Of a stretch of 64,000 nucleotides of DNA, positions 7,355-16,347 are shown piece by piece; within the stretch, counting starts at the first letter, position 1, and every line of letters starts with the position of its first letter. Source of the stretch: Synechococcus sp. C9 (GTDB lineage Bacteria > Cyanobacteriota > Cyanobacteriia > Gloeomargaritales > Gloeomargaritaceae); NCBI RefSeq assembly GCF_022984075.1, contig NZ_JALAAD010000001.1, forward strand, positions 1,530,455-1,594,454. Reading direction: 5' to 3'. A program made the translations under genes and the position numbers. Under the pieces are notes generated by a model. It saw only the letters and a program-made list of their open reading frames with translations. It was not told the origin of the DNA and did not search any database.

Positions 7355-9871
7355 TCAAACCTCCTGTTGTTCAATGAAATTTTGCAATCGCTGGCGATAT
7401 TCTGACCCCCAATCATTCACCCATTCCCGGGTCAAACCATTCACCACCAAATGTAAAATTGGCTCCGTCGCATCGGGCAAAAACAACACCCAATGATCCG
7501 GGTCGTAACCCTGGGGAAAGAGCCGCACCCCATCGGTCAAATCCAGGAGATTTGGCGGATGAGTTTCCACCAAATGACGCATCCATGCCCCTTTTAACCG
7601 CCAAGGACAATGAATGGGTTGATGTTTCCACGCCACAGTGGGTAAATCGGTGCGAATTTGCGCCAGGGAACGCTCCTGTACCGTCAATAGTTCCAGAATT
7701 TTGGCAGTGGTAAACATGGCATCAAAACCGGGGTGCAGTTGGGGAAAAATAAACCCCAATTCCCCACTTCCAGCGCACAATAACCGGGGTTGCTCCTGCC
7801 CCGCCCGCATCAAGGCTGTGGCATTGGCTTTGGTGCGGATGACCCGCCCCTCATGGTAACGAGCCACCTGCTCCACCAAACTGCTCGTCGTCACCGGCAC
7901 CGCCACCGTCCCCCGGGGTTGCCCCGCCAAAATCAACTCCATCACCACCGCCGTCAGGACTGAACCCTGCATCGCCGTCCCGGTTTCATCCACCAGCACC
8001 AACCGTTCCCCGTTGGCACTCACCTGCACCCCCAAATGCGCCCGCACCGCCTCCACCACCCGCCCCAACTGTTGCAGGAGACTTTCCTTTTCCTCGGAAC
8101 TGAGGGGGGTCTGGCGCAAACTGGCATTCAACACCAAGGGGTCGCACCCATAGCCCACCAGCAATTCCGGTAGCACCGCCCCCGACACCCCGTAGGCATA
8201 GTCCACCACCACCTTCGCCCGGGACTGGCGAATCGCCTCCACCTGGAGTTGTTGCTGAAACGCCCCGCAGTACAGGTCCACCACCCGCCCCGGCACCGTC
8301 ATATCCCCAATGTCCGCCAACGCCGCCCGCCGAAACTCCTCCCGCACCAGGGTCGCCTCAATTTTTTTCTCCAGCGAGGGGGGAATGTTGATCCCCTGGT
8401 GATCCAAAAACTCAATCAAGACGTGCCCCGCCTGATCCGGGTCGAGCCGCACGTGGACTCCCCCGTCCACCCCCAACACCGGCGCCACCAACCGGCTGAT
8501 GGGAATGGCATTCGCCTCCAGGTTTTGCACCTGCACCCCCACGGACATCAGACCCGAAATAATCGAACGGGAAATCATCCGGGAAACCTTGCGCTGATCC
8601 CGGGACACCTGCACCTGCGCCCCTGGCGGTAAACAGGAACCAAAAGCCGCCCCCAACCGAATCGCCAACTCCGGGGTAATGTCCACATTCGCCAACCCCG
8701 ACACCCCCCGCGCCCCGAATAAATGCCTGCGGGCCCCCGTGCCCCAAATCAGATTGGTGCTGACCGTCGCCCCCGGTTCAATATATTTCCCCGGCCAAAT
8801 GCGACAGCCACTTTGCACCTGGGCTTCCTCCCCCACGCTACACAGATGCCCCAGCACCGCCCCCTCCAAAATCTGCACCCGACGACCGAGGCGACTGCCC
8901 CGCCCCACCACACAAGCCCGCAGGTGACTTTCCTCCCCTACCACCACCCCGTTGAGGATCACCGGGCGTTTCAAATCCGCCTGCGCCCCCACCGTCACAT
9001 AATCCCCAATCACCGTCCCCGCCCCCAACCGCACCCCCGCCCCGATCCGACAATAATGACCGATCAATACCGGCGGCTCCCACACCACCGAGGGGTCAAG
9101 GCGCACCTGTTCCCCCATCCACACCCCACTTTGCACCTGGCGATAGGACTCCGCCAACCGCACCCGCCCCGTCAACGCATCCCACTGCACCTGGCGATAC
9201 CGCTCCAAATTCCCCACATCACACCAATAGCCCCCGCTCACAAACCCGTACACCGGTTCCCCCCGGGCGAGCAATTGGGGCAATAAATCCTGGGCAAAAT
9301 CCGCCGGTTGATCCGGGGACAAATACCCTAAAACCTCCGGCTCCACGATGTAGGCACCCATATTCACCCGGTCGGAAAACACCTCCCCCGGCGTAGGTTT
9401 CTCCAACAACCGCACCACCCGCCCCTCCCCATCCGTAATCACCACCCCAAACTCCGCCGGATCGGGCACCTGCGTCAAAATCACCGTCAGTTTCGCCCCC
9501 CGCTCCCGGTGAAAACTAATCGCCGCCTGCAAATTCACATCCGTGATCACATCCCCGCTCACCACCACAAAGGTTTCCGGCAAAAGGGAAGCCACCTGCC
9601 GCACACAGCCCGCCGTCCCCAGGGGTCGCAATTCCTCCACCGCATAGGACACCTGCACCCCAAACTCCCGCCCATCCTGGAAATAGGACTGCACCGCATC
9701 CGGCAAATAATGCAGGGTCATGATCAATTCCGTCAGCCCATGCCCCCGCAACCACGCCAGGGTATGCTCCGCAATCGGACGGTTCAGCACCGGCATCAAC
9801 GGCTTAGGTAAATCGCAGGTCAAAGGGCGCAACCGCGTCCCCGCCCCCCCCGCCATCAGTACCGCCCGCAT
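7355..9871 (-). CDS. Sugar-1-phosphate nucleotidyltransferase fused to a degenerate phosphomannomutase domain
   Basis: An 838-residue fusion. Residues 1-235 are a nucleotidyltransferase with the GTP/mannose-1-P signature (MAGGAGTRLRPLT, KPLMPV) and a substrate loop VVVSGDVITDVN. Residues about 250-370 form a left-handed beta-helix of hexapeptide repeats (e.g. GAGTVIGDYVTVGA). Residues about 385-835 align in pattern with phosphoglucomutase/phosphomannomutase, but the catalytic TASHNP loop is replaced by HVRLDPDQ and the DGDR metal loop by LVDETGTAM. The N-terminal enzyme should make GDP-mannose or a similar NDP-sugar for cell-surface glycans; the C-terminal domain looks inactive as a mutase. 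Cyanobacterial homologs with this architecture are known. Single gene, divergent from the methyltransferase gene. Confidence 0.85.
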   Translation of the reverse strand: MRAVLMAGGAGTRLRPLTCDLPKPLMPVLNRPIAEHTLAWLRGHGLTELIMTLHYLPDAVQSYFQDGREFGVQVSYAVEELRPLGTAGCVRQVASLLPETFVVVSGDVITDVNLQAAISFHRERGAKLTVILTQVPDPAEFGVVITDGEGRVVRLLEKPTPGEVFSDRVNMGAYIVEPEVLGYLSPDQPADFAQDLLPQLLARGEPVYGFVSGGYWCDVGNLERYRQVQWDALTGRVRLAESYRQVQSGVWMGEQVRLDPSVVWEPPVLIGHYCRIGAGVRLGAGTVIGDYVTVGAQADLKRPVILNGVVVGEESHLRACVVGRGSRLGRRVQILEGAVLGHLCSVGEEAQVQSGCRIWPGKYIEPGATVSTNLIWGTGARRHLFGARGVSGLANVDITPELAIRLGAAFGSCLPPGAQVQVSRDQRKVSRMISRSIISGLMSVGVQVQNLEANAIPISRLVAPVLGVDGGVHVRLDPDQAGHVLIEFLDHQGINIPPSLEKKIEATLVREEFRRAALADIGDMTVPGRVVDLYCGAFQQQLQVEAIRQSRAKVVVDYAYGVSGAVLPELLVGYGCDPLVLNASLRQTPLSSEEKESLLQQLGRVVEAVRAHLGVQVSANGERLVLVDETGTAMQGSVLTAVVMELILAGQPRGTVAVPVTTSSLVEQVARYHEGRVIRTKANATALMRAGQEQPRLLCAGSGELGFIFPQLHPGFDAMFTTAKILELLTVQERSLAQIRTDLPTVAWKHQPIHCPWRLKGAWMRHLVETHPPNLLDLTDGVRLFPQGYDPDHWVLFLPDATEPILHLVVNGLTREWVNDWGSEYRQRLQNFIEQQEV

Positions 9872-9970
9872 TCGGTTTCCCCAAACGATAGATTCCTTCC
9901 TTAACTAATTATGACCGCCCCACCCCCTGGACATGGGCTAAACTGAGAAATGTAAAGTTATCTAACAAAA

Positions 9971-10639
9971 ATGTTTAGGTTCTCCCCCGTTCTTAACCCC
10001 CAGCAACGGCAAAAGCTCGACCCCAGCGACGACCATTTATTTTATGATTTCCCCCGTTTTGTGACCCATGTGGACGAGGGGTTTATCCAGAGATTAACCC
10101 AACTCTATCGAGAGCGATTAACCCCAGGGGGAAAAATCCTGGATTTAATGAGCAGTTGGGTCTCCCATTTGCCCCCGGAAATGGAATTTTCCGAAGTCGT
10201 CGGGCATGGCATGAACCAGGAAGAATTATCCAGAAATCCCCGCCTCACCCGCTACTTTACCCAGAACTTAAACCAGGTACAAAAACTACCCTTGGAAGAT
10301 AATTATTTCGATGCGGTTTTGAACACCGTTTCCGTGCAATATCTCCAGTATCCAGAATTGGTATTTCAGGAAATTCATCGGATTCTCAAACCCGGCGGTA
10401 TTGTGATTGTCAGTTTTTCCAATCGGATGTTTTATCAAAAAGCCATCGAAGCTTGGCGGGACGGCACAGAACAAACCCGGATACAACTGGTGAAATGCTA
10501 TCTACAATCCGTGCCTGGGTTTAGCAAACCGGAAGTGATCATCCACAAAAATCTATCCGTCAATCCGGTTTTAGCCCTTATGGGTTTAGGAACCAGTGAC
10601 CCCTTTTATGCGGTTCTAGCCCAGAAAATGGCATCATGA
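9971..10639 (+). CDS. Class I SAM-dependent methyltransferase
   Basis: A 222-residue protein with the pattern of Methyltransf_11: motif I region GGKILDLMSSWVSHLP (somewhat unusual; Asp in LDLMSS), an acidic position GHGMNQEEL, the motif II/III region LEDNYFDAVLNTVSVQYL and HRILKPGGIVIVSFSNR. The last motif is typical for small-molecule methyltransferases. Motif I lacks the usual GxGxG, having only DLMSSW, as in a group of UbiE-like proteins in cyanobacteria and chloroplasts. Substrate is not deducible. It begins about 100 bp from the divergent fusion gene and is followed closely by the Uma2 gene. Confidence 0.82.
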   Translation: MFRFSPVLNPQQRQKLDPSDDHLFYDFPRFVTHVDEGFIQRLTQLYRERLTPGGKILDLMSSWVSHLPPEMEFSEVVGHGMNQEELSRNPRLTRYFTQNLNQVQKLPLEDNYFDAVLNTVSVQYLQYPELVFQEIHRILKPGGIVIVSFSNRMFYQKAIEAWRDGTEQTRIQLVKCYLQSVPGFSKPEVIIHKNLSVNPVLALMGLGTSDPFYAVLAQKMAS

Positions 10640-10678
10640 TCATGTTATGCTTAATCAACCCATTTCCCATTGATCCCG

Positions 10679-11407
10679 ATGATTTCCATCACCCCCACCT
10701 GGAGCGTTCCTACCCAAGATGACCTGCCCTGCGATGACGGTATCCCGATGGAAACCCAGCGTCACAAACTGCAAATGGATTTGCTCATTGATGGGTTGAC
10801 CACCTGGTTAGACCAACGGGACAGTGGCTATGTGAGCGGCAATATGTTTATCTATTTCAGCTTAGAACAGGTACGCAATCAGGACTTTCGAGGACCAGAT
10901 GTATTTGTGGTGCTGGATGTTCCCAAAAAAGAACGCAAAAGTTGGGTGGTTTGGGAAGAAGGAAAAGCTCCAGATATTGTGATTGAACTGTTATCAGAAA
11001 GTACGATGAGCCTAGATAAGGGGATAAAAAAACAAATTTACCAAAATCAAATGCGGGTATCTGAATACTATTGGTATGACCCGTTTAACCCGGCGGATTG
11101 GGCAGGTTTTGTGTTAACGCATGGGGTTTATCAGCCAATGACTGTGAATGATCAGGGTTATTTGGAAAGCCCCTGCACCGGCTTGGTCTTGCGGCAATGG
11201 CTGGGGGATTATCGGGGGGTGCATACCACCTGGTTACGCTGGGCAAATCCCGATGGGCAGGTGCTTCCTAATGCACAGGAGTTAGCCCAACAAGCCCAAC
11301 AGGAAGCTCGCATCGCCCAACAACGGGCAGATTTGGCAGAACAACGGGCGGCACGACTTGCCCAAAAATTGCAAGAATTGGGAATTGATCCGAAGCAATT
11401 TCAGTAA
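10679..11407 (+). CDS. Uma2-family PD-(D/E)XK nuclease-like protein
   Basis: About 242 residues of the DUF820/Uma2 family, which is expanded in cyanobacteria and often linked to mobile DNA, though its role is not established. Core motifs: FRGPDVFVVLDVP (Asp), PDIVIELLSEST (Asp/Glu-x-x), and an IYQNQMRVSEYYWYDP stretch. The C-terminus, from about residue 200, is a coiled coil of AQQA/AEQR heptads ending LQELGIDP, a common Uma2 tail. The ATG at 10679 is used; a TTG at 10670 would add three residues. It follows the methyltransferase gene by 39 bp. Confidence 0.85.
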   Translation: MISITPTWSVPTQDDLPCDDGIPMETQRHKLQMDLLIDGLTTWLDQRDSGYVSGNMFIYFSLEQVRNQDFRGPDVFVVLDVPKKERKSWVVWEEGKAPDIVIELLSESTMSLDKGIKKQIYQNQMRVSEYYWYDPFNPADWAGFVLTHGVYQPMTVNDQGYLESPCTGLVLRQWLGDYRGVHTTWLRWANPDGQVLPNAQELAQQAQQEARIAQQRADLAEQRAARLAQKLQELGIDPKQFQ

Positions 11408-11449
11408 AACCGTCCAACTACTCACGCCATTTAAGCGAATGTGATCCCG

Positions 11450-12088
11450 ATGAATCGAGATGTCGCCGACCTGCGGCTGAATTACACCCAAAATGTTCTA
11501 CTGACGGCTGACCCCGACCCCTGGGTGCAGTTCCAACAATGGTTTAACGATGCCTGCGCCGCCCCGATTCGGGAACCCAATGCCATGACTTTGGCGACGG
11601 TGGATGCCCAGGGGTGCCCGGATGCCCGCATTGTCCTGCTCAAGGGTTTTGACCCCCAGGGGTTGCAGTTTTTTACCAATATGAACAGTGCCAAGGGGCA
11701 GGAATTGGCACACCACCCCCAAGCCGCCCTGGTGTTTTGGTGGGAACCGTTGGAGCGGCAGGTGCGATTCCGGGGTACAGTCACGCCGTTGCCCCCAGAA
11801 CTGTCGGATGCCTATTTCCGGCAACGCCCCCGGGATAGCCAACTGGGAGCTTGGGCATCCCCCCAAAGCCAGGTGATTCCCGACCGCTCGGTGCTGGAGG
11901 AACGGTTTACCCAACTGGTACGGGAGTACGCTGACCGGGAGATTCCCCGCCCGCCCCACTGGGGTGGCTATCGCCTCAGTCCCCATAGCATCGAGTTTTG
12001 GCAGGGTCGCCCCTCCCGCCTCCACGACCGGATTGCCTATACCTGGCAACCCGATGGCACCTGGCGGCAAACCCGTCTGGCTCCCTGA
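11450..12088 (+). CDS. pdxH: Pyridoxamine/pyridoxine 5'-phosphate oxidase
   Basis: A 212-residue FMN enzyme making pyridoxal 5'-phosphate in the vitamin B6 salvage route. Diagnostic stretches: ADLRLNYTQNVLL at the N-terminus, EPNAMTLATVDAQGCPDARIVLLK, GLQFFTNMNSAKGQEL (FMN phosphate site), LERQVRFRGTV, SQLGAWASPQSQ and the C-terminal GGYRLSPHSIEFWQGRPSRLHDR. All are collinear with PdxH. Start ATG at 11450; a GTG at 11441 is three codons upstream. It is 43 bp after the Uma2 gene and convergent with the capA-like gene, separated by 49 bp. Confidence 0.95.
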   Translation: MNRDVADLRLNYTQNVLLTADPDPWVQFQQWFNDACAAPIREPNAMTLATVDAQGCPDARIVLLKGFDPQGLQFFTNMNSAKGQELAHHPQAALVFWWEPLERQVRFRGTVTPLPPELSDAYFRQRPRDSQLGAWASPQSQVIPDRSVLEERFTQLVREYADREIPRPPHWGGYRLSPHSIEFWQGRPSRLHDRIAYTWQPDGTWRQTRLAP

Positions 12089-12137
12089 CCCCCCCTGTTG
12101 CTATTTCCAACGAATAGCGTTGAAACATTTTGACATC

Positions 12138-13553
12138 TTAGGGAACAGCCAGGGGTTGGGTACGGGGGCGCAGTACCCCATCATCCCCCAAAACCCAGCC
12201 GCTCTCCGGCATATCCAAACGGTTTAACTCCTGGATCAGTTTAATCGCGCGGTTTTGGCGATCCGGGACAGGAATGCCCTCCCCTTGAATAATCACCGGG
12301 ATCACCCGTGCCCCCAGCAGTTGCCCATCGGCGGCTAACCGGGTTTCCAAAATCAGCGAATAGCCCAACTCCCCCTGGGTCCCAAGGGTGCGATAGCCAA
12401 TAAAATTGCCCAGGGAATAGGCGATCAATTTGCCCCGATAAACCTCGATGGCACGGGGGACGTGGGGGCCATGTCCCAGCACTAAATCCGCCCCCGCCTC
12501 AACCATCCGGCGGTTAAACACAATCGGATTGCCCCGGGCTTCCCCGAAAAAGACCTCATTGTGGTTGCGGGTACGCAAGGCTCCCGTACCCTCTGCGCCC
12601 AAGTGGCTGGAAATGATCACCAAATCCGCCTGGGCACGGGCTTGTTTCACCAAATTTTGGGCGGTTGTAATCTCCAATACAGAATTGTGGTAATCATAGG
12701 GGCTAAACCCAATCCAAGCCAAACGTACCCCCCGCACGGTTTGATAAAAAATTTCTCCCCGCTTGCCAAAAGACTGTAACCCAGCGGTTTGCAAATGCTG
12801 TACCGTGTCCCGCAGTCCCACATCGCCAAAATCCCCCGTGTGATTATTCGCCAAATTGAAAATCGTAAACCCCGCCTCTTTGAGAAGCTGGGCGTAGCTT
12901 GGGGGCATCCGAAAGGCAAACACCGAGTACCCATTCACATTTTTACTGCTGTAGGGATGGCGGGTGATTGCCCCTTCCAAATTGCCAAACACCACGTCCG
13001 CCCCGCCCAAATCCGCCCGCACCTGCGCCAATAACCGCCGGGGTTCAGGATGCAATCGGTAATCCGGGAAATCCGTCCCCAAAATCACATCCCCCACCGC
13101 TTTGATGGTGATCACCGTTGGCGACGGCGTGGGCACAGGCGTGGTCTGCGGTTCCACAACCTCCTGGGCAATGGTTGCTGGGGTCTGCCACTGGTACGCC
13201 AACCACCCCCCAAACACCAGGGAACCCGCCCCCACCAGCCCCAATATCATGTGGGGCAACCAGGTCGGGGATGCCGGGGTTGTCCCCCCCAAATTCAGCA
13301 CCACCTGCCAATTTCCCCCGTCCAGCCAGATGGTTTGCCGGGAACGATACCCCAACCGCCCTAAACCCCGTTCGATAAACCGAGTCCACCCCTGCGCCGA
13401 AATCCCTGAATGGGCATCACAACGGATCACCAACTGCCGCCACCGTTTCTGCACCCGCACCCGGAAACCCCGGGGACGCAGGGCTTCATTCATCAAGGTT
13501 TCCAATGCCTGAGCCTGCCCCTTCTGCGCCGCATGCCACCGTGAACGCTCCAT
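12138..13553 (-). CDS. CapA/PgsA-family metallophosphatase-like membrane protein
   Basis: A 471-residue protein. A basic N-terminal domain (1-95) of unknown type precedes a transmembrane segment at about 101-120 and a Pro/Thr linker. From about 148 it is a PGA_cap domain: ITIKAVGDVILG, VVFGNLEGAI, TIFNLANNHTGDFG, VIISSHLGAE, LGHGPHVPRAIEVYRGKLIAYSLGNF (written here in overlapping pieces). The family resembles calcineurin phosphoesterases and acts in poly-gamma-glutamate capsule or related envelope processes; exact reaction unknown. The N-terminal extension before the membrane segment is unusual compared with simple CapA proteins. Start is supported by GGGGAA just upstream. Confidence 0.85.
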   Translation of the reverse strand: MERSRWHAAQKGQAQALETLMNEALRPRGFRVRVQKRWRQLVIRCDAHSGISAQGWTRFIERGLGRLGYRSRQTIWLDGGNWQVVLNLGGTTPASPTWLPHMILGLVGAGSLVFGGWLAYQWQTPATIAQEVVEPQTTPVPTPSPTVITIKAVGDVILGTDFPDYRLHPEPRRLLAQVRADLGGADVVFGNLEGAITRHPYSSKNVNGYSVFAFRMPPSYAQLLKEAGFTIFNLANNHTGDFGDVGLRDTVQHLQTAGLQSFGKRGEIFYQTVRGVRLAWIGFSPYDYHNSVLEITTAQNLVKQARAQADLVIISSHLGAEGTGALRTRNHNEVFFGEARGNPIVFNRRMVEAGADLVLGHGPHVPRAIEVYRGKLIAYSLGNFIGYRTLGTQGELGYSLILETRLAADGQLLGARVIPVIIQGEGIPVPDRQNRAIKLIQELNRLDMPESGWVLGDDGVLRPRTQPLAVP

Positions 13554-13662
13554 GAGTTCCCCACCACCACAGTAAGTACAGTAACCGTGAGGAAGTGAAC
13601 CCTGGGTACGTTGAGCAAAGGTAAAGTGATGCCAAAATAAAGCGAATATGATTAAATACTAC

Positions 13663-14943
13663 TTACTTTTGGGACAGATTGTCCAGATAGCGAATAATTC
13701 CCTGGGCAATACCCTGGGCGACCTGCTGGCGATAACTGCTGGAAGCCAACCGGGGGGCATCCTGGGCACCCGTGACGTAACCCACCTCCACCAAACTCGC
13801 CCGCATGGAACTCCGGCGCAGAACATAAAATCGGGCTTGGCGCACCCCCCGGTCGGGAGCATTGGTGGTTTTAAGTACGTTTTTATGAATACTGCGAGCC
13901 AGCCATTGCCCATTTTGGTAGTAGTAGGTTTCCAGTCCATTGACTTCCGGGCGGCTCAGGCTGAGGGCATTGGCGTGGATGCTCACCAACAGGGTGGCAT
14001 TGACCCGCTCCGCTAGGGCGACCCGGGGTTCCAGGTCTAAGGTCACATCCTGGGTGCGAGACAGAACCGTGCGTATCCCCTGGGCTTCCAACAAGCGTGC
14101 CACCCGCCGGGAAATATCCAGCACAATTTCTTTTTCTTGAATGCCGCCCCTGCCAATCGCACCGGGGTCAGAACCGCCATGCCCTGGGTCAATCAGCACC
14201 GTATAGCGGGTTTTGGTTCCTGGGCGAGGTGGAGGGACTGGAGGTGCGGTTTGAGCCGTGCTCGGGGTGGAAGTCGGGCGGGTTAACAGCAATCCTTGGG
14301 GGATCGGGCGCAGTTGCCAATCCGGGTCGCTGGTTTTGACCTCCAGTGCCAAACGTAAGCTGCCCATTGCTCCCGGCTCCACCCGCAGATTGTAGGGACG
14401 GGTTTGGTTTTGGAAACTATTACTGACCGCTGTATTCGGCAGGTCAATGTATAGCCATTGTTTATCTTTAGAGCGAAGCACCCGTCCCACCACCTCAGAG
14501 CCACTCAAGCGCAGGAGAATGCCTGAGCCTTGCCATTGGGCGGATTGGAGAATGGCACTGGCTGGCGCTGGCACACCCCACACCACCGTCCATCCCTGGG
14601 AGCCTTGGGGTTCCAACCGCACCTGGGTTGGGCTGAGCACCTCTGGTACCGCCACCACCAAACGCACCACATCCGGTTGGTATTGGGCGATACGCACCTG
14701 GGTCGTGCCAAAGTCCTGTTGGGTCTGGGGTTGTCGCCAACGGGTATCCGGCAGGTCAATCACCACCCGCTGACCCCCCACCACCCGCAGTTGGGGCTGA
14801 GTCGGCTGATCCGTGCGAAATTCCAAACGCCGCTTTTGGGGGTCAACCCGCCAGGATTCCAAAGTCGCCTGTGCCCAACCCGGCGTTGCCCCCACAAGGC
14901 AACCGATACAGGTCATGCCGAAAAAAAACTGACGAGAGAGCAC
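13663..14943 (-). CDS. amiC: N-acetylmuramoyl-L-alanine amidase with AMIN domain
   Basis: About 426 residues: signal peptide, AMIN domain (about 25-230) thought to target the septum, a Pro-rich linker, then an Amidase_3 zinc domain. Zinc and catalytic motifs: LIDPGHGGSDPGA (His), GIQEKEIVLDI (Glu), LLVSIHANALS (His) and SSMRASLVEVGYVTG (Glu). It cleaves the stem peptide from murein in the periplasm, for cell separation. The GTG at 14943 is favoured because TGAGGAAG lies 7 bases before it and it begins directly with LSRQFFFGMTCIGCLVGATPG, a clean signal sequence; ATGs at 14970 and 14967 add nine polar residues. Divergent from the interrupted pentapeptide gene. Confidence 0.9.
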   Translation of the reverse strand: MLSRQFFFGMTCIGCLVGATPGWAQATLESWRVDPQKRRLEFRTDQPTQPQLRVVGGQRVVIDLPDTRWRQPQTQQDFGTTQVRIAQYQPDVVRLVVAVPEVLSPTQVRLEPQGSQGWTVVWGVPAPASAILQSAQWQGSGILLRLSGSEVVGRVLRSKDKQWLYIDLPNTAVSNSFQNQTRPYNLRVEPGAMGSLRLALEVKTSDPDWQLRPIPQGLLLTRPTSTPSTAQTAPPVPPPRPGTKTRYTVLIDPGHGGSDPGAIGRGGIQEKEIVLDISRRVARLLEAQGIRTVLSRTQDVTLDLEPRVALAERVNATLLVSIHANALSLSRPEVNGLETYYYQNGQWLARSIHKNVLKTTNAPDRGVRQARFYVLRRSSMRASLVEVGYVTGAQDAPRLASSSYRQQVAQGIAQGIIRYLDNLSQK

Positions 14944-15096
14944 ACCCACTTCCTCACACCCTGACATCATGGGATTATTTTTGGGGATAAACTTTGCCGT
15001 TGGGAGCGATAGACGGCGGTGCGACTTACAGTAAGATAGGGACTATTGAGGAAATGTTCCAGTCCACTCAGCCACACGTTCTAAGCGAGGCGCACG

Positions 15097-15260
15097 ATGG
15101 AAGCCGAAGAACTCCTAGAGCTGTATGCCCAAGGGGAACGTAATTTCAGCCGGGTCAATTTGAGCGGGGTGGACTTATCCGGGGTGGATCTGCGGGGTGT
15201 TGACCTGACGGCAGCCAAGCTGAGTGGAGCCTATCTCACTAATGCCAACTTGGATGGGGC
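15097..15260 (+). pseudogene. Pentapeptide-repeat protein, 5' part, split by IS4 element
   Basis: Begins MEAEELLELYAQGERNFSRV and enters A(D/N)LxX repeats (NLSGVDLSGVDLRGVDL). After NLDGA at 15260 the frame runs into the IS end and stops at 15279. Removing the IS and one 9-bp target copy joins GAT GGG GC to A ATT TTG, restoring NLDGAILNQAIL and a 244-codon gene. Pentapeptide proteins form a right-handed beta-helix; the N-terminal cap and short length are typical of cyanobacterial cytosolic members of unknown role. Now presumably non-functional as a whole. Confidence 0.88.
15252..15260. repeat. Target-site duplication, left, of IS4 copy 1
   Basis: GGATGGGGC at 15252-15260 is repeated exactly at 16348-16356 on the other side of the IS. 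A 9-bp duplication is usual for several IS4-family groups. Confidence 0.93.
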
Positions 15261-16347
15261 CAGTAGTGTTGAATGTTAACGAAAGGGTGGAAAAGGGAGA
15301 CTAAAAATGGTATTTTAGATTGGTAGAAACCACGAGTAACAGTATTTTTATGAGACGACAAATTCAGGGACTTATCAAGCCCTTGCTGAACCTTCTTCCC
15401 AAAAACGACTATCCAGTCTTGGATACTCGCTTGTTTGTACTCATATGGATGCACTTCATTTTAGATGCAAGAGTCGCCACCATGCGGGGCTTATTCTTCC
15501 TCTTGAATCATCTCAATTTTAAAGTTGACATATCAACGTTTTCTAAGGCGTGTAAACATCGTAGCACCGAGCCGTTTCAAGTGATCCTAAGAGAACTGCA
15601 AAAACGGCTTAAACATCATCAAGGTGAATTTAAGCACTTATTCCCATTAGATTCTACCATTATCACCCTGACCAGCAAATTATTCTGGCACTACAAGCAG
15701 GTAAAATTGACGCTTGGCCTGGATATAAATGAGGGCAATATCGGTGACGAATCAATTATATTTGGAAAGACTAATGACCATAAAATTGGGCATCTTGTGA
15801 TTGGGACGATACCTGAGAATGCCGTTGGTATCATGGATAGGGGTTTTGCTTCCTGGAAATTAATGGACGAAATGTGTAAACGAAATACATTGTTTATTGT
15901 GCGGATTAGAAATAATATGAAGTTGCAACCTGACAATCCGGATATTCGGGTAATTCAATTTTTTAATGAAGAGGAAAACACAGAATATAGGCTAGCGACT
16001 AACGTGACTTCGATGACGGATGAAGAGATTTGTTCAGCCTATCGTTTGCGCTGGCGAATTGAGTTGCTTTGGAAGGCACTAAAGATGCACTTGAAATTGG
16101 ATAGAATCATTACCAAGAATGAGAATGGTGTGCGGCTACAGATTTATGCCGTATTGATTGGTTATCTAATTTTAAGATTGCTGGAGATAGGTCACAATAA
16201 GACCTATGAATTGATTGACAAGTTGCGATATTTACAAATAGAAATAGGCCGACACTGTAGCTTCATGGAACTCGTAGGGGTAGAGCCGCTCGTAGGATAA
16301 CCCTGACCCCTTATGTTAAGTTTTATTACGGACATTCAACACTACTG
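15261..16347 (+). mobile_element. IS4-family insertion sequence, copy 1 (1087 bp)
   Basis: Bounded by perfect 16-bp inverted ends CAGTAGTGTTGAATGT (15261-15276 and its complement ending 16347) and by a 9-bp direct duplication. It holds one transposase gene. A second copy of the same length at 22832-23918, in the opposite orientation, encodes the same 326-residue reading. The insertion interrupts a pentapeptide-repeat gene. The exact ends, intact gene and matching target copies indicate recent movement. Confidence 0.95.
15350..16300 (+). CDS. IS4-family transposase (copy 1)
   Basis: About 316 residues from the ATG at 15350 (a TTG at 15320 would add ten). DDE residues are visible: LDSTIITL (first Asp), MDRGFASW (second Asp), and the IS4 YREK signature in YRLRWRIELLWKALK (Tyr, Arg, Glu, Lys with the usual spacing). 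This enzyme cuts and joins the element ends. Composition is A+T richer than the neighbouring genes, as expected for an acquired element. It is intact and has the same protein sequence as the copy at 22.9-23.8 kb. Confidence 0.93.
   Translation: MRRQIQGLIKPLLNLLPKNDYPVLDTRLFVLIWMHFILDARVATMRGLFFLLNHLNFKVDISTFSKACKHRSTEPFQVILRELQKRLKHHQGEFKHLFPLDSTIITLTSKLFWHYKQVKLTLGLDINEGNIGDESIIFGKTNDHKIGHLVIGTIPENAVGIMDRGFASWKLMDEMCKRNTLFIVRIRNNMKLQPDNPDIRVIQFFNEEENTEYRLATNVTSMTDEEICSAYRLRWRIELLWKALKMHLKLDRIITKNENGVRLQIYAVLIGYLILRLLEIGHNKTYELIDKLRYLQIEIGRHCSFMELVGVEPLVG

Noticed and set aside
7132-7377. Possible 81-residue gene
   Set aside because: It runs through the IS630-type MITE and its ends, with no protein-like pattern.
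9872-9970. NtcA box upstream of the methyltransferase
   Set aside because: GTAAAGTTATCTAAC lacks the GTA-N8-TAC form.
12099-12123. Terminator between pdxH and the capA-like gene
   Set aside because: Only a six-base stem (GCTATT/AATAGC) and no T-run.
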